Of a DNA stretch of 64,000 nt, positions 32,256-42,175 are shown piece by piece. Position 1 is the stretch's first letter; each line of letters starts with the position of its first letter. The position numbers were made by a program, and so were the translations under genes. Source of the stretch: Sternotherus odoratus (taxonomy: Eukaryota; Chordata; Testudines; Kinosternidae); contig JAVMKO010000003.1 in assembly GCA_032164245.1 (NCBI GenBank), forward strand, positions 33,789,390 through 33,853,389, written 5' to 3'. The notes under the pieces are model-generated. The model made no database searches, was not told the origin of the DNA, and worked only from the letters and a program-made list of their open reading frames with translations.

Positions 32256-33399
32256 GCAGGTAAAGCATGGGTAAAGGGGTGCAACACACAATAGAGTGAA
32301 CAATATGATGGTGGCAAATGTTGTATTAGTTCCACAATTTTTTCTTCTGTCTCCCCACTCCCCACATCTTTAGGATACTTTAGGGTGGAAGGTGAGGCAG
32401 ATCAGATAAAAGAAAAGAAAAGAGAAGAGAAGAAGCTGAAAAGAGAAGTGAAGGAGGTGAAGGAGGACAAGGCAGGGGAGGAGAGAGTGTAGGTGAGGCA
32501 AATCTGGAGAGATACTGAGGTGAAGAGACTCTGAGGAAGGGAAGGGGGAGGATTGAAGCGAACAACAATTTGGCAAAGATCAGAGAAAGTCTAGTCAAAT
32601 CTAGAGAAAGTTCCTCCAAGGCCCAAGGGCTCCTTCTGCTCCTACAAGCTGATGTCTCAGGCTGTCTCCTCTTTGCAGTTTTCTCCCAAGCCCACACAGT
32701 GAGAAAGTGAGGAGACAGCAAAGGAGTGCTATTGACCTCAGAGAGAGCATGGTTGGGTGGGACAAGAGAGGGCCCGCCCCGTGCATAGTTCTGGTCCAGA
32801 AGGGTTCTGAGGAGAAGGGAGCCCCAGCTGGTCACTAATTTCACCTTCCCCTGAGCACAACTGTGCTTGGGTTGCCTGTTTCTGACACACCAGATCACCC
32901 CATAGTTACAGATATTTATCCAGGATACTGTGGGAAGCTAAGTTTCCAGGATACTGTGAACAATTACCAGTTCTTTTCAGTATCAGGAAGGAACTTTTCC
33001 TGTTGAGCCAAACTGGCTGATATTGGCATAGTTTTTTTCATCTTCTTTGTGCTAAACATCAATCCCAAGTCTCAGCTTTTCAAAGAGGACATCATTTATT
33101 CAGAAAATTCAAACCTTTTCCTTTAGAAGCTTCTTGCAGACAGAGAAATCTCATTGACAGCTACAGACCAGCATCCTCTTGAAACAACAGCACAAGCTCT
33201 GAATGCTCTACACCTCAAGTAGCACTTTCATTGAGCCCCTACCCTATTCTTAAAGTGCATCTCCCTTTTCTCTTATTATATAATTTATGTCATTGTTAAC
33301 ATGTACAATAATAAACTAATATTCAAAAAATATAAAATATAAACAATAAATGTATATTTTTAAAAGATCTATTCCAGGAACCTTAGCTTTAGTAGCACT
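32256..33399. other. Unassigned stretch with a purine-rich tract
   Basis: The + strand is strongly purine-rich at about 32380-32570 (AGAAAAGAAAAGAGAAGAGAAG and GGAGGTGAAGGAGG runs). It makes a long but low-complexity Ser/Leu/Pro frame on the minus strand (32380-32898) that I do not regard as a gene. No other recognised element. Confidence 0.4.
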
Positions 33400-35265
33400 T
33401 TGGAGTTGCAGTGGGGGTAGAGAAGAGAATTTTTCCATCCCCAGGGGAAAAAGGAGTTCAGAAGAGCAGACAGTTTGTCAAAGAGACAATGTTACAAAGC
33501 AAACTATCCTAGTACAAAGTAAAGATAGAAGAACAGCAACAGGCCAGTATGGCCATCCTGAAAGTCAAAAGAGAATCTTTCCAAAAAGTGGAAACATGGA
33601 CTAATTCCTAAGGATGGGTATAAAAGAACAATGCAAGCATGTAGGGACAAAATCAGAAGTCTAAGGTGCAAAATGAGTTATACCTAACAGGGGACATAAA
33701 GGGCAATAAAATACATTATAAATGAATTAGCAGAAAGAGAAAAATGAAGGAAAGTGTAGGTTCTCTACTTAGCAGGAAATAGAGCAATAACTTTGGACAA
33801 CAAGAAGGCAGAGGTGTTTAATGCCTTTCTTCCTTGAATCTTCACTAAAAAGGTAAATTGTGACCAGATACTTAACACAGATAATATTAACAATCAGAGG
33901 GAAAGAACACAAGCCAGTAGAGAGAAACCAGTTAAAGAATATTTAGATAAGTTAAATGCATTCAAGTTATCAAGGCCAGATGAAATTTACCCTGAGATAC
34001 TTAAGGAACTATCTGAAGCAATCTCAGAATCATTAGCATTTATCTTTGTCAACCCATTGAGTATGAGTGAGGTCTTGTGGGCCTGGAGAAAGGAATCTAA
34101 TTTCTTCTCTGATAAGTTACTGGCCTAATTGATAGGAAGTAAGCTGTATATATGAAATATCTTGATTTTACTAAGGCTTTTGATAAATCCATTATATCCC
34201 CATAAGTAAACTAGGAAAATGTGATCTGGATTAAATTATTATAAAGTGGATGCAAAACTCTTTGCATCCAAAGAGTAGTTATTAATGGTTCTCTGTCGAA
34301 CTGAGAGGATGTAACTAGAGGGGCTCCACAGGGGTCAGTACAGGAGGAAAATATTCAGTATTTTCATGACTGAAATGGAAAATGGACTGAGGAGTATATT
34401 TAGAAAATGTATGGATGATACTAAGATGGGACAGGTTGCAAGAGCTTTGAGGGATAGTATTAGAATTTAAAACAACCTTGAAAAATTGAAGAACTGGTGT
34501 GAAATCAACAAGATGAAATTCAGTAAAGACAAGTTCAAAGTATTACACTTAGGAAGGAAAAATCAAATTACAAAATGGGTAATAAGTGGTTAGCCACTGG
34601 AGGAAAGAATCTGCAGGTCATAGTGGATCACAAATTGAGTATGAGTCAATTATTCGATGCAGATGCAGAAAAGGTGTGAGGTGTATTAGCAGGAGGGTTA
34701 GGAGTAAGACACGGGAGGTAATTGTTCCACTCTACTCACCACCAATGAGACCACAGCTCAAGTACTGTGTCCAGTTTGGGGCACCACACTTTAGGAAATA
34801 GAAGGACAAACAGAAGAGAGTTCAGAGGAGAGGAACACAAATGGTTTAAAAAAACAGGCCCATCGGTAAAGATTAAAAAAATCAGGGCATGTTATGTCTT
34901 GAGAAAAGAAGACTGAGCGGGAACCTGATACCTGTCTTCAGATATTCTAAGAGATGTTATAAAGACGGTGGTGATCAATTGTGTTCTACCTCCAGTGAGG
35001 TTAGGAGAAGTAATTGGCTTAATCTGCAGCAAGGAAGATTGAGTTTAGATATTAGGCAAAACTTTCTGACAATAAGGATAATTAAACACTGGAATAGACT
35101 TCCAAGGAAGGTTGTGGAATCTCCATTATTGGAGGTTTTTAAGAACAGGTTAAACAAACATCTGTCAGGGATGGTCTATGTATACTTGGTTCTCCCTTAG
35201 TGCAGAGAGGGTGAACTAGATGACTTCTCAAGGTTCCTTCCAACCCTGCATTTCTATAAGACTAG
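33400..35265 (+). mobile_element. CR1 LINE, long 5'-truncated copy spanning the reverse transcriptase and 3' end
   Basis: From about 33,550 the sequence follows the CR1 ORF2 reading: GCAGAGGTGTTTAATGCCTT (33810), TAAAAAGGTAAATTGTGACC, TTAAAGAATATTTAGATAAG, the ATTTTACTAAGGCTTTTGAT block (34160), CACAGGGGTCAGT (34328), TGGATGATACTAAGATGGGA (34412), GTTGTGGAATCTCCATTATTGG (35113) and the CTTCCAACCCTGCATTTCTA 3' end. The catalytic F-A-D-D box reads C-M-D-D. A deletion removes the segment between the ATCTTTGTCAACCCA and CTGGAGAAAGGAATC blocks and further sequence near 34120. Many stops are present. The left boundary is approximate. Confidence 0.85.
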
Positions 35266-35829
35266 CATTTAGAAGTGTGTATTCAAAGAACATCTAGGAA
35301 TACATAATTTGTCACAATTTGCAACCAGTTTCCAGTGCAGATAAAAACTAAAGGGACCAGGTCCCAGTAGTGAATGCCATGTAGGATTTTAGCTGTCACT
35401 AAGGAAATAAGGAGGCCTGAAGTGTTCACTAACAGAAATCTCCCTTGGTACTCTCTACTGTCTCACACAGAGGAGTTTTAGACAATTCAGAAATGAGCTG
35501 AGCCCTGGGGGAAGGGCATGTAGGCAGAAGGTGCTTGAATACATAAATCTCTATAAAACAAAATGGCTGAGTTTCCCACACCTCTTAAAATTATCCAGTA
35601 TGCATCACTTGATGATGTAATAAACAAATACAAATATTATAACATACTGATGATTTTACTGAAAGCCGTATTTTAAACTGAATTTTCCCTCCACTAACAT
35701 TGTGTTTTTTCCAGTATCTGGTTTTCAATTGCCAATGCAGACATGCTGCTTCCCTCTGACGCTGTGTCAAGACTTCACCTGCCAGGCTAGTTCAGCAGAC
35801 CACACTTTAGAATAAGAGTGCCAAGTCTT
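35266..35829. other. Unassigned stretch
   Basis: Nothing recognised. Confidence 0.4.
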
Positions 35830-35970
35830 CAACTCTCCCTGGCCCTCACCACTTACCGCAGCTCACATTGACTGGGAACAGGGGACCTGTGGACGCTCAG
35901 ATAAACAAGCATCTTGCGGCCACCAGGGGCTTTCCCTGAACAAGCCGCGAATCAAGTTTTTGAACCCCTG
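35830..35970. mobile_element. hAT element right end
   Basis: CTTACCGCAGCTCACATTGACTGGGAAC, then CGGCCACCAGGGG and the terminal TTTTTGAACCCCTG. In complement this starts CAGGGGTTCAAAAACTTGAT, a hAT terminus. I did not find the left end, so the copy is truncated. Confidence 0.5.
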
Positions 35971-36161
35971 CTGAAGAGGCATGCAAGCCAAAACATATAC
36001 AAGCTTATAAACAATTAGCAGGGCAGAAAATCAACACTGAGAAAACCAAAACCGTGAGAATCAACACACAGCAAGAAACACCAATACGTCTTCTGTGTCT
36101 GAAATAGAAAAAATCAGATATTTCACATATCTTGGCATAATGATGTGTGATATGTGAAATA

Positions 36162-36491
36162 CAGTAAACCCTCGATTTAACGGACCTCGATTTAACGGAC
36201 TTCGGATGCAACGGACAAAATTTCTGAGCAAGTCTGATGCATTCCTGATCCAGTTCTGGCGGGCTGGCTGATGGGTCCCGGCAGCCGGTGCCCGGGCAGG
36301 CTGGCTGATGGCTCCCGGCAGCCGGTGCCCAGGTCCCGGCAGCGGGCAGGCTGCGGAGCTGCCGCCCCGACCCTGTGGCGGGCGGGCTGCTGCTCCAGCA
36401 GCTCATTTTTTTATTATTATTAAATAACGGACTTTTTGATTTAACGGACACCCCCTTGCCCGAATTAGTCCGTTAAATGGAGGTTTTACTG
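36162..36491. mobile_element. pogo/Tigger-like MITE (330 bp)
   Basis: The left end CAGTAAACCCTCGATTTAAC and, in complement, the right end CAGTAAAACCTCCATTTAAC match closely. TA flanks both sides (36160-36161 and 36492-36493), the Tc1/mariner/pogo target duplication. GATTTAACGGAC is repeated subterminally at both ends. The middle holds two imperfect copies of GGCTGGCTGATGG(G/C)TCCCGG with GCAGCCGGTGCCC. No transposase. Confidence 0.8.
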
Positions 36492-36868
36492 TACATAAGT
36501 ACAACAGATGGAATAGTGAAGACAGTAAAGCCAGAATCGTAAATGAGAGACAGACTTTTGTATCTCTAAAGGTGATCTGGAGAAACACAAATCATGCCCT
36601 CTCAACTAACTTTGAATATTTAACATCACTGAAAAGTTGGTCTTACTAGATGGTGCAGAAACTTAATGCCTTACTATCTAAACTGCAAGTTTCTGTAGAC
36701 ATCTCTTTTAGACAAATACTCAATATCAGTTGGCCACAAAAAAGAAAAGAAAAAAAAAACTCTGGAGGATGACCAAATAGAAATCAATAGGATAGGAAAT
36801 TATGGAATGAAAATGGAGATAGCTATGACATACATGTAGGAAAGACCTAAATGACATAATAAGATGGG

Positions 36869-37075
36869 AAAAAAAGTGCTGTGGTACCTTAAAGACTAAC
36901 TAAAGTATTGAAGCATAAGCTTTTGTGGGCTAATACCCACTTCATCGGATGCATGACGAAGTGGGTATTAGCCCACGAAAGCTTATGCTTCAATACTTTA
37001 GTTAGTCTTTAAGGTGCCACAGCACTCTTTGTCACTTCTGCAATTCCAGACTAACACGGCTACCTCTCTGATTCT
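36869..37075. mobile_element. Palindromic PLE tail pair
   Basis: The 207-bp insert is bounded by an exact 17-bp duplication TGACATAATAAGATGGG (36852-36868 and 37076-37092). It consists of a minus-oriented PLE tail (36876-36943) joined head-to-head to a plus-oriented tail (36958-37075). The arms 36876-36943 and 36958-37025 are 68 bp each with two mismatches, around a 14-bp spacer. The plus tail ends with the usual CCAGACTAACACGGCTACC. No coding sequence. Confidence 0.8.
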
Positions 37076-37313
37076 TGACATAATAAGATGGGTGGAACCT
37101 CTCAGGCAAGAAGCAACAAGGTAAGTCAAGGATAACATGGAAATGCAAAATAAAAACAGAACTAAAAATTATCAGAATGACATGAGAAGAAATTAAGACA
37201 GCAAGCAGGAGACCCCCATAGAATGGAGAGGCATGAGAAACATCTACCTTTTGGACCAGACCAGAACTTTGATTTCCCTTGAGGGGAAAATAATAAATTA
37301 CATCCCCTTTTGA

Positions 37314-37437
37314 GAATCAGAGAGGTAGCTGTGTTAGTCTGGAATAGCAGAGGTGCATCCGACGAAGTGGGTATTAGCCCACTAAAGCTTATGCTTCAAT
37401 ACTTTAGTTAGTCTTTAAGGTGCCACAGGACTCTTTG
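37314..37437. mobile_element. Second rearranged PLE tail
   Basis: A minus-oriented terminal piece (AGAATCAGAGAGGTAGCTGTGTTAGTCTGG) is followed directly by a plus-oriented tail from GCATCCGACGAAGTGGGTA to GCCACAGGACTCTTTG. The flanks TTACATCCCCTTTTGA (37298-37313) and TTACACCCCCTTTTGA (37438-37453) match 15 of 16, a long TSD. The arrangement of inverted pieces parallels the 36869 copy. Confidence 0.75.
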
Positions 37438-37453
37438 TTACACCCCCTTTTGA

Positions 37454-37761
37454 AACACTAGTTGAGGCCAACTCACATACTTTCCTGCTTCAAAGCCAGA
37501 TTAATATTAAGCACAGTTAATAATTCTTAATCATCAAGTTGGAGATAATCCTAGAAATGTATTTATACTGTGTTCATCACTGTCAAATCTGAATGGTTTA
37601 CAAAATAGTTTTAACAAAACCAGAAAAATTGAGAAACAAAATTGTTTTTCTCCTTCTTAGCTGCTACTTTGATGATGGAGATCATGGTTCCAGTGTAAAA
37701 TTTAACCAGTAGAATTGGTGAAACTAGTTGGGAGAAGTATTTTTTTCTGAAATAGTATAAA
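37454..37761. other. Unassigned short stretch
   Basis: AT-rich, nothing recognised, up to the A before the Helitron. Confidence 0.4.
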
Positions 37762-38056
37762 TCTATATATATAAAAGTCAAGTGGTGTATGTATGTGTGT
37801 ATGTATGTATGTATGTACGTATGACTGCGAACTCCTCCTGCACCGTTTGAGCCAGAGACTTGAAATTTGGTACAGTGAGGGGTCTTGGGGTCTAGATGCT
37901 GGTAAGGGTCGAAAAAGTTTCGGATCTCACCTCTGACGCCCCCCAGGGGTGAAATTCTTTCAGGGCCAATCACATCGGCTGGGCGGTTAGGTGGTGATGA
38001 TGTCATAATACCCCCCTCCAACAGACACCTCACTCGCTCAGCTCACCCCTCCCTCC

Positions 38057-38334
38057 TCCAACGGAACCCCGGAGATCCCTCAGTTCTCTGCCCCTCCCCC
38101 CTCCCAACGGAACCCCGGAGATCCCTCCATTCTCTGCCCCTCCCCCCTCCCAACGGAACCCCGGAGATCCCTCAGTTCTCTGCCCCTCCCCCCTCCCAAC
38201 GGAACCTCGGAGATCCCTCAGTTCTCTGCCCCTCCCCCCTCCCAACAGAACCCCAGAGATCCCTCAGTTCTCTGCCCCTCCCCCTTCCCAACGGAACCCC
38301 GGAGAGCCCTCAGTTCTCTGCCCCTCCCACCTCA
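38057..38334. repeat. 46-bp tandem repeat, six copies, inside the Helitron
   Basis: The unit starts CCAACGGAACCCCGGAGATC and continues with a CTCAGTTCTCTGCC segment and CCTCCCCCCT. Six head-to-tail copies differ at a few positions (CCATT for CAGTT in copy 2, ACCTCGG in copy 4, ACAGAACCCCAG in copy 5, GAGAGCC in copy 6). Confidence 0.85.
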
Positions 38335-38435
38335 ACCCCGGACTCCATCAGCTCTGTGCCCCCCCCCACCTGCGAAGGTCCCCGGAATCCCTTGGCTCTG
38401 GGCCCCCTCCCCCCCTGCGACGGATCTGAGTTGGG

Positions 38436-39630
38436 TTTGGTGGGACGGTAAGTGAGGTGGGGGTGTCGGGTTCGGTCGGGGGGTGAGGTGGGGGTGTTGG
38501 GGTTGGTCAGGGGGTGTTGCGGTTGGTGGGGGGGTGAGGTGGGGGTGTTGGATTTGCTTGGGGGGGTGAGGTGGGGGTGTCGGGTTTGGTCGGGGGGTAA
38601 GTGAGCCGGGGGGGTGTCGGGGTTGGTCTGGGGGTGTGGGAAGGTGTCGGGGGGGTGAGAGGTGTGGTGTGGGTGTTGGGTTTGGTCTGGGGGGGGGGAA
38701 GGTGTTGGGGTGGGTGCCCAGACCAAACCCGATACCCCCCCCCCCGGCTCACTTACCCCCCGACCAAACCCGACACCGCCACCTCACCCCCCCACCAACC
38801 GCAACACCCCCTGACCAACCCCAACACCCACCCCTCACCCCTCACCCACCCCAACACCTTCCCACCCCCCCAGACCAAACCCGACACCCCCTGGCTCACT
38901 TACCCCCCGACCGAACCCGACACTCCCACCTCACCCCCCCAAGCAAACCCGACACCCCCACCTCACCCCCCCACCAACCGCAACACCCCCTGACCAACCC
39001 CAACACCCACCCCTCACCCCTCACCCACCACGGCACCTTCCCACCCCCCCAGACCAAACCCGACACCTCCCTGGCTCACTTACCCCCGACTGAACCCGAC
39101 ACCCCTACCTCATCCCCCCAAGCAAACCTGACACCCCCACCTCAACCCCCCACCAACCGCAACACCCCCTGACCAACCGCAACACTCACCCCTCACCCAC
39201 CCCAACATCTTCCCACCCCCCCAGACCAAACCCTACACCCCCCGGCTCACTTACCCCCCGACCAAACCCGACAACCCCACCTGACCCCCCCAAGCAAACC
39301 CAACACCCCCACCTGACCCCCCAACCAAACCCGACACCCCCCCCCCCCCCCCGGCTCACGGTGCACTGTGTAGCACACAGATTATTAAATACACTGTTCG
39401 GTCGGGGGGTGAGGTGGGGGTGTCGGGTTTGCTCAGGGGGTGAGGTGGGGGTGTCGGGTTTGGTCGGGGGGTGAGGTGGGGGTGTTGGGTTTGTTTTGGG
39501 GGGTCAGGTGGGGTTGTCGGGTTTGGTCGGGGGGGTAAGTGAGCCGGGGGGTCTTGGGGTTGGTCGGGGGGGTGGGAAGGTGTCAGGGTGGGTGAAGGGT
39601 GGGTGTTGGGGTTGGTCAGGGGGTGTCAAC
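38436..39630. repeat. Mirrored G-rich and C-rich tandem arrays inside the Helitron
   Basis: A G-rich array (about 38436-38715, unit like GTGAGGTGGGGGTGTCGGGTTTGGTCGGGG) is followed by a C-rich array (38718-39356) built of the complementary units. A 37-bp non-repetitive spacer (39360-39396) and a second G-rich array (39397-39630) follow. The C-rich array can fold back on either G-rich array. G runs of 4-7 make G-quadruplexes possible. Frames rich in Pro/Thr here are artefacts of the repeat. Confidence 0.8.
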
Positions 39631-39686
39631 TGTCTGCCCCCTCCCCACCTCTGACTGACCCGAGCAACGCCGGGCACTTATGCTAG

Positions 39687-41921
39687 TTATATATATTGGG
39701 CTTCATTATATCCCCACCAATGCATAGAGGCAGAAATATTTTCAACATGCTTGAAGAGTTTCATGCATACTGTGGCACTATAGAAATCATCTTTCCTTTA
39801 CTGTTTGTTTTTTGGAGGGGTTGTTTTTCATTTTTTGCTATGCTGCTATAAACTCTGAAGATACACAGTCCTGGAAAAAGAACACCCTCACTATCAGTTG
39901 TAGCATTGTGCAATGGTAAAACGAACAGTTCAATAAGCAAATGGTGACAAGTGTAGACGTTTTGTGCATTGTAAGTACTGTTTTGGTTTAAAAATACATT
40001 AGATTCCAAATCTCAATTTTTAAAAAGTGGAACATTGAAACAGAGCTTTTTATCAATTATATATTCTGGTAGGCATATTTCATACATCTGAACAAACAGA
40101 AGGCACAGTCTCTATAAATGTTTCACATACCATAAAAGGAAAAATGCATTTTTTTGATATTTTGCTTCATGAGCAGCATATGCCTGGCAAGCTATCATTG
40201 CACCATTTTTAAAGTGCAAATATCATATTTTTCCAAGTTATTTTTTTCAGTGTGTGCTTTACAATCAGCACCATGACTTTGTTCAAGGGAAGGAAAATAA
40301 GAAGCAGAGAATAAGCGTCTTTATAATAGGATGGCAATGAAGGAATGCGGAATGAGACACGCAGTTAGAACCAAAGTTTCAAGAAAAGATACACACCACA
40401 GCAGAGCATAATGTGCAGTAATGCAATTGATTACTAAGCTTGCATCACAGTTAGAGATTATATTAAAAATAATATGATAATTTTCATAAAAGTATGATAC
40501 CGGTCCACGGACAGATTATTTTGTGTCTGTTTAGCATGGGGATTCATTATAAATATGTTACGACTTTTCTTTATAGGTCTGTCTTTTCTTCATTCCACTA
40601 GCAAGGTGCAACAGAGTTGGCTAGGTTATATTGCCACACTTCCCTTAACTGATGCCTGGAAGCAGGTGGTGCAGAGGTAATGAAGACAAGTGATAACAGC
40701 TTAGGCAGTTTCCTTCAAAACCTCTTCATAGCTGTAATTAACTGTAACAGAGTAGAACTCAGTAGGAATTCACTGATTTAAATCAGGACTTTTCTTCAAC
40801 AATATTTTCCATAGGCAGAGATTCATTATAACTGAGTTCCATCTCAGATTGAAGATTTATACACTGTGGTAGATAAGTACAACCTTTTATTTGGCAAGGT
40901 TTAATAACAGCTGTGCAGGATCTTCTCGGACTGTCGAACAAATACTCAAAGGGATCTCAAAATCATGGAGGGATTAGAGATATTCTTTATAAATTATACA
41001 GATTTAAAGTTGCTCCCTTAGCTCTTCCTGCATTATATCTGATATTATCCATCCAGGATTTTTCACCAGCACTATGCGGAAATAACTCCAGGGCTCTTAA
41101 AATATATTGTGAGGTTTAAATGCATTTGATGTCTTAAATGTTCACAGGAACTCAGTGTTGTAGCTCACAGGAGGTGAGCTCATTTACCCATCAGCTTTAC
41201 AACTTCAGGCAAAGTGTTCCTGCATGAAAGATACTTTATCTTTTTCTCGCCATTTGCACCAGGTTGACCTCCCTGCTGTTGTAGGACAAAGATGTATGAG
41301 TTACCTGTTACAGAAGACCATATGGAATTTCACATCAGTTGAGGCTAGGGCCAATTTTCTAATCATTTTATTTATGGAACATTATTTGCTGTACTTTAAC
41401 TGCACAGCCTGTCACTTTCTGCTATCATCAGCCTATGATATACCAGCAATAGTTAAAGTGCTATCAGTGATTCAGTCTATGCTTTCAAGTCACTTCCAAA
41501 AATTCACTTCTTCCAAGATACTGAAGAGCCCTGCTTAGCCTTCCTTTTCAAAAAATCATTTACTAAATAACAAATATCTCAATTACAACAAATAGTAAGT
41601 GGAACTAACAAAACTTATGCCAAACCCCACCAACCAATATCCATGTTTTTGTTATATCCCATTTGCTTTCCTTTGTCTATACAATGTCTGCTTACAGCAT
41701 ATATTTCTTTAGGGCAGAGACTGTTTGTTTCTGCCTGTATTCAGAGTTCCTAGAAAAAGGTTAACCTCACAGAGTGAACCTCACAGAGTCATGACTATGG
41801 AAATTTCATGACCAAAACATTTTTTTTTTACAGAAATGTATCAGTTTTGAATTTTTTGTAATAGGTCATTAAATGCCATCAAGTTACCCCTTGTGTAGAT
41901 CACACTAATTTGTTTTTAATT
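39687..41921. other. Unassigned 2.2-kb stretch
   Basis: AT-rich DNA with no recognised element. Open frames are short and without domains. A weak LINE-tail-like string (TTTAGGGCAGAGACTGTTTG, about 41710) may be old L3-like sequence. Confidence 0.4.
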
Positions 41922-42175
41922 AAAGTATATATTTTAGAAAGGCATCCAGTTAGATGTGGAGACACCAACGCATGGAAGAATCCATAGCTTCCCTTGGTAG
42001 TTTCTTGCAATGGTTAATCTCCCTCATTGTTAAAAAAATTGTCTATGTTCTCATAGGAGTTTGACTGGCTTCAACTTCCATCCATTGATTCTTATTTTGC
42101 CTTTTTCTGCTAAGGTAAACATCTCTTTCAGCACCAAGTCTTTTCTTTCTGTGAAGATACTTAAACCCTGTAGTG
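41922..42175 (-). mobile_element. CR1 LINE fragment
   Basis: ATATTTTAGAAAGGCATCCA, then AATGGTTAATCTCCCTCATTGTTAAA and GGCTTCAACTTCCATCCATTG are the reverse complement of the CR1 segment just before the 3' UTR of the subfamily also seen at 54618-56662 and 60648-60795. Diverged and non-coding. Confidence 0.7.

Larger units (their letters stand above)
35990..37297 (+). mobile_element. RTE-like LINE, 3' part, interrupted by two insertions
   Basis: The translation has INTEKTKTVRIN (36018 on), then a SDISHILA* stretch, then after the pogo-like insert VKARIVNERQTFVSLKVIW (36515 on) and LSTNFEYLTSLKSWSY. Next come KLNALLSKLQ...ISWPQKRKE and GNYGMKMEIAMTYM. This is the order of the RTE-clade RT C-terminal region: IN.EKTK, the DGG/V.ARI...F..LK.IW block, S..TKL.IF...V...LLYG, then the ILRI.WP and RKW.WIGH segments. 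The insertions are at 36162-36491 and 36869-37075. Frames are otherwise broken by stops. A second copy of the family is at 61559-63290. Confidence 0.65.
37762..39686 (+). mobile_element. Non-autonomous Helitron
   Basis: It begins TCTATATATATAAAAGTCAA and ends in CTAG at 39683-39686. The left flanking base is A (37761) and the right T (39687), the A|T insertion rule. A hairpin at 39659-39674 (CCCG-A-GC-AAC-GC-CGGG, with one bulged A) lies 8 bp before the CTAG end. The 5' region has a TATG microsatellite (37783-37823) and the GAACTCCTCCTGCACCGTTT segment common in vertebrate Helitrons. Most of the interior is tandem repeats (38057-38334 and 38436-39630). No Rep/helicase frame. Confidence 0.85.

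Noticed and set aside
32380..32898. Minus-strand frame of 172 codons
   Set aside because: The C-terminal half is the translation of a purine-rich low-complexity tract (Ser/Leu/Pro runs). No domain, and no neighbouring exon-like sequence.
36876..37025. Microsatellite-type or assembly-made palindrome
   Set aside because: The exact 17-bp target duplication around it and the recognisable PLE tail in each arm show a real insertion.
38057..38334. CRISPR-like regular repeat
   Set aside because: The 46-bp units are directly contiguous with no unique spacers and sit inside a Helitron in a vertebrate-type sequence.
38601..39172. Pro/Thr-rich frames of 130-180 codons that look like mucin-type repeats
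   Set aside because: They are translations of the Helitron's C-rich tandem array. There is no signal peptide or flanking coding sequence, and frames exist on both strands.
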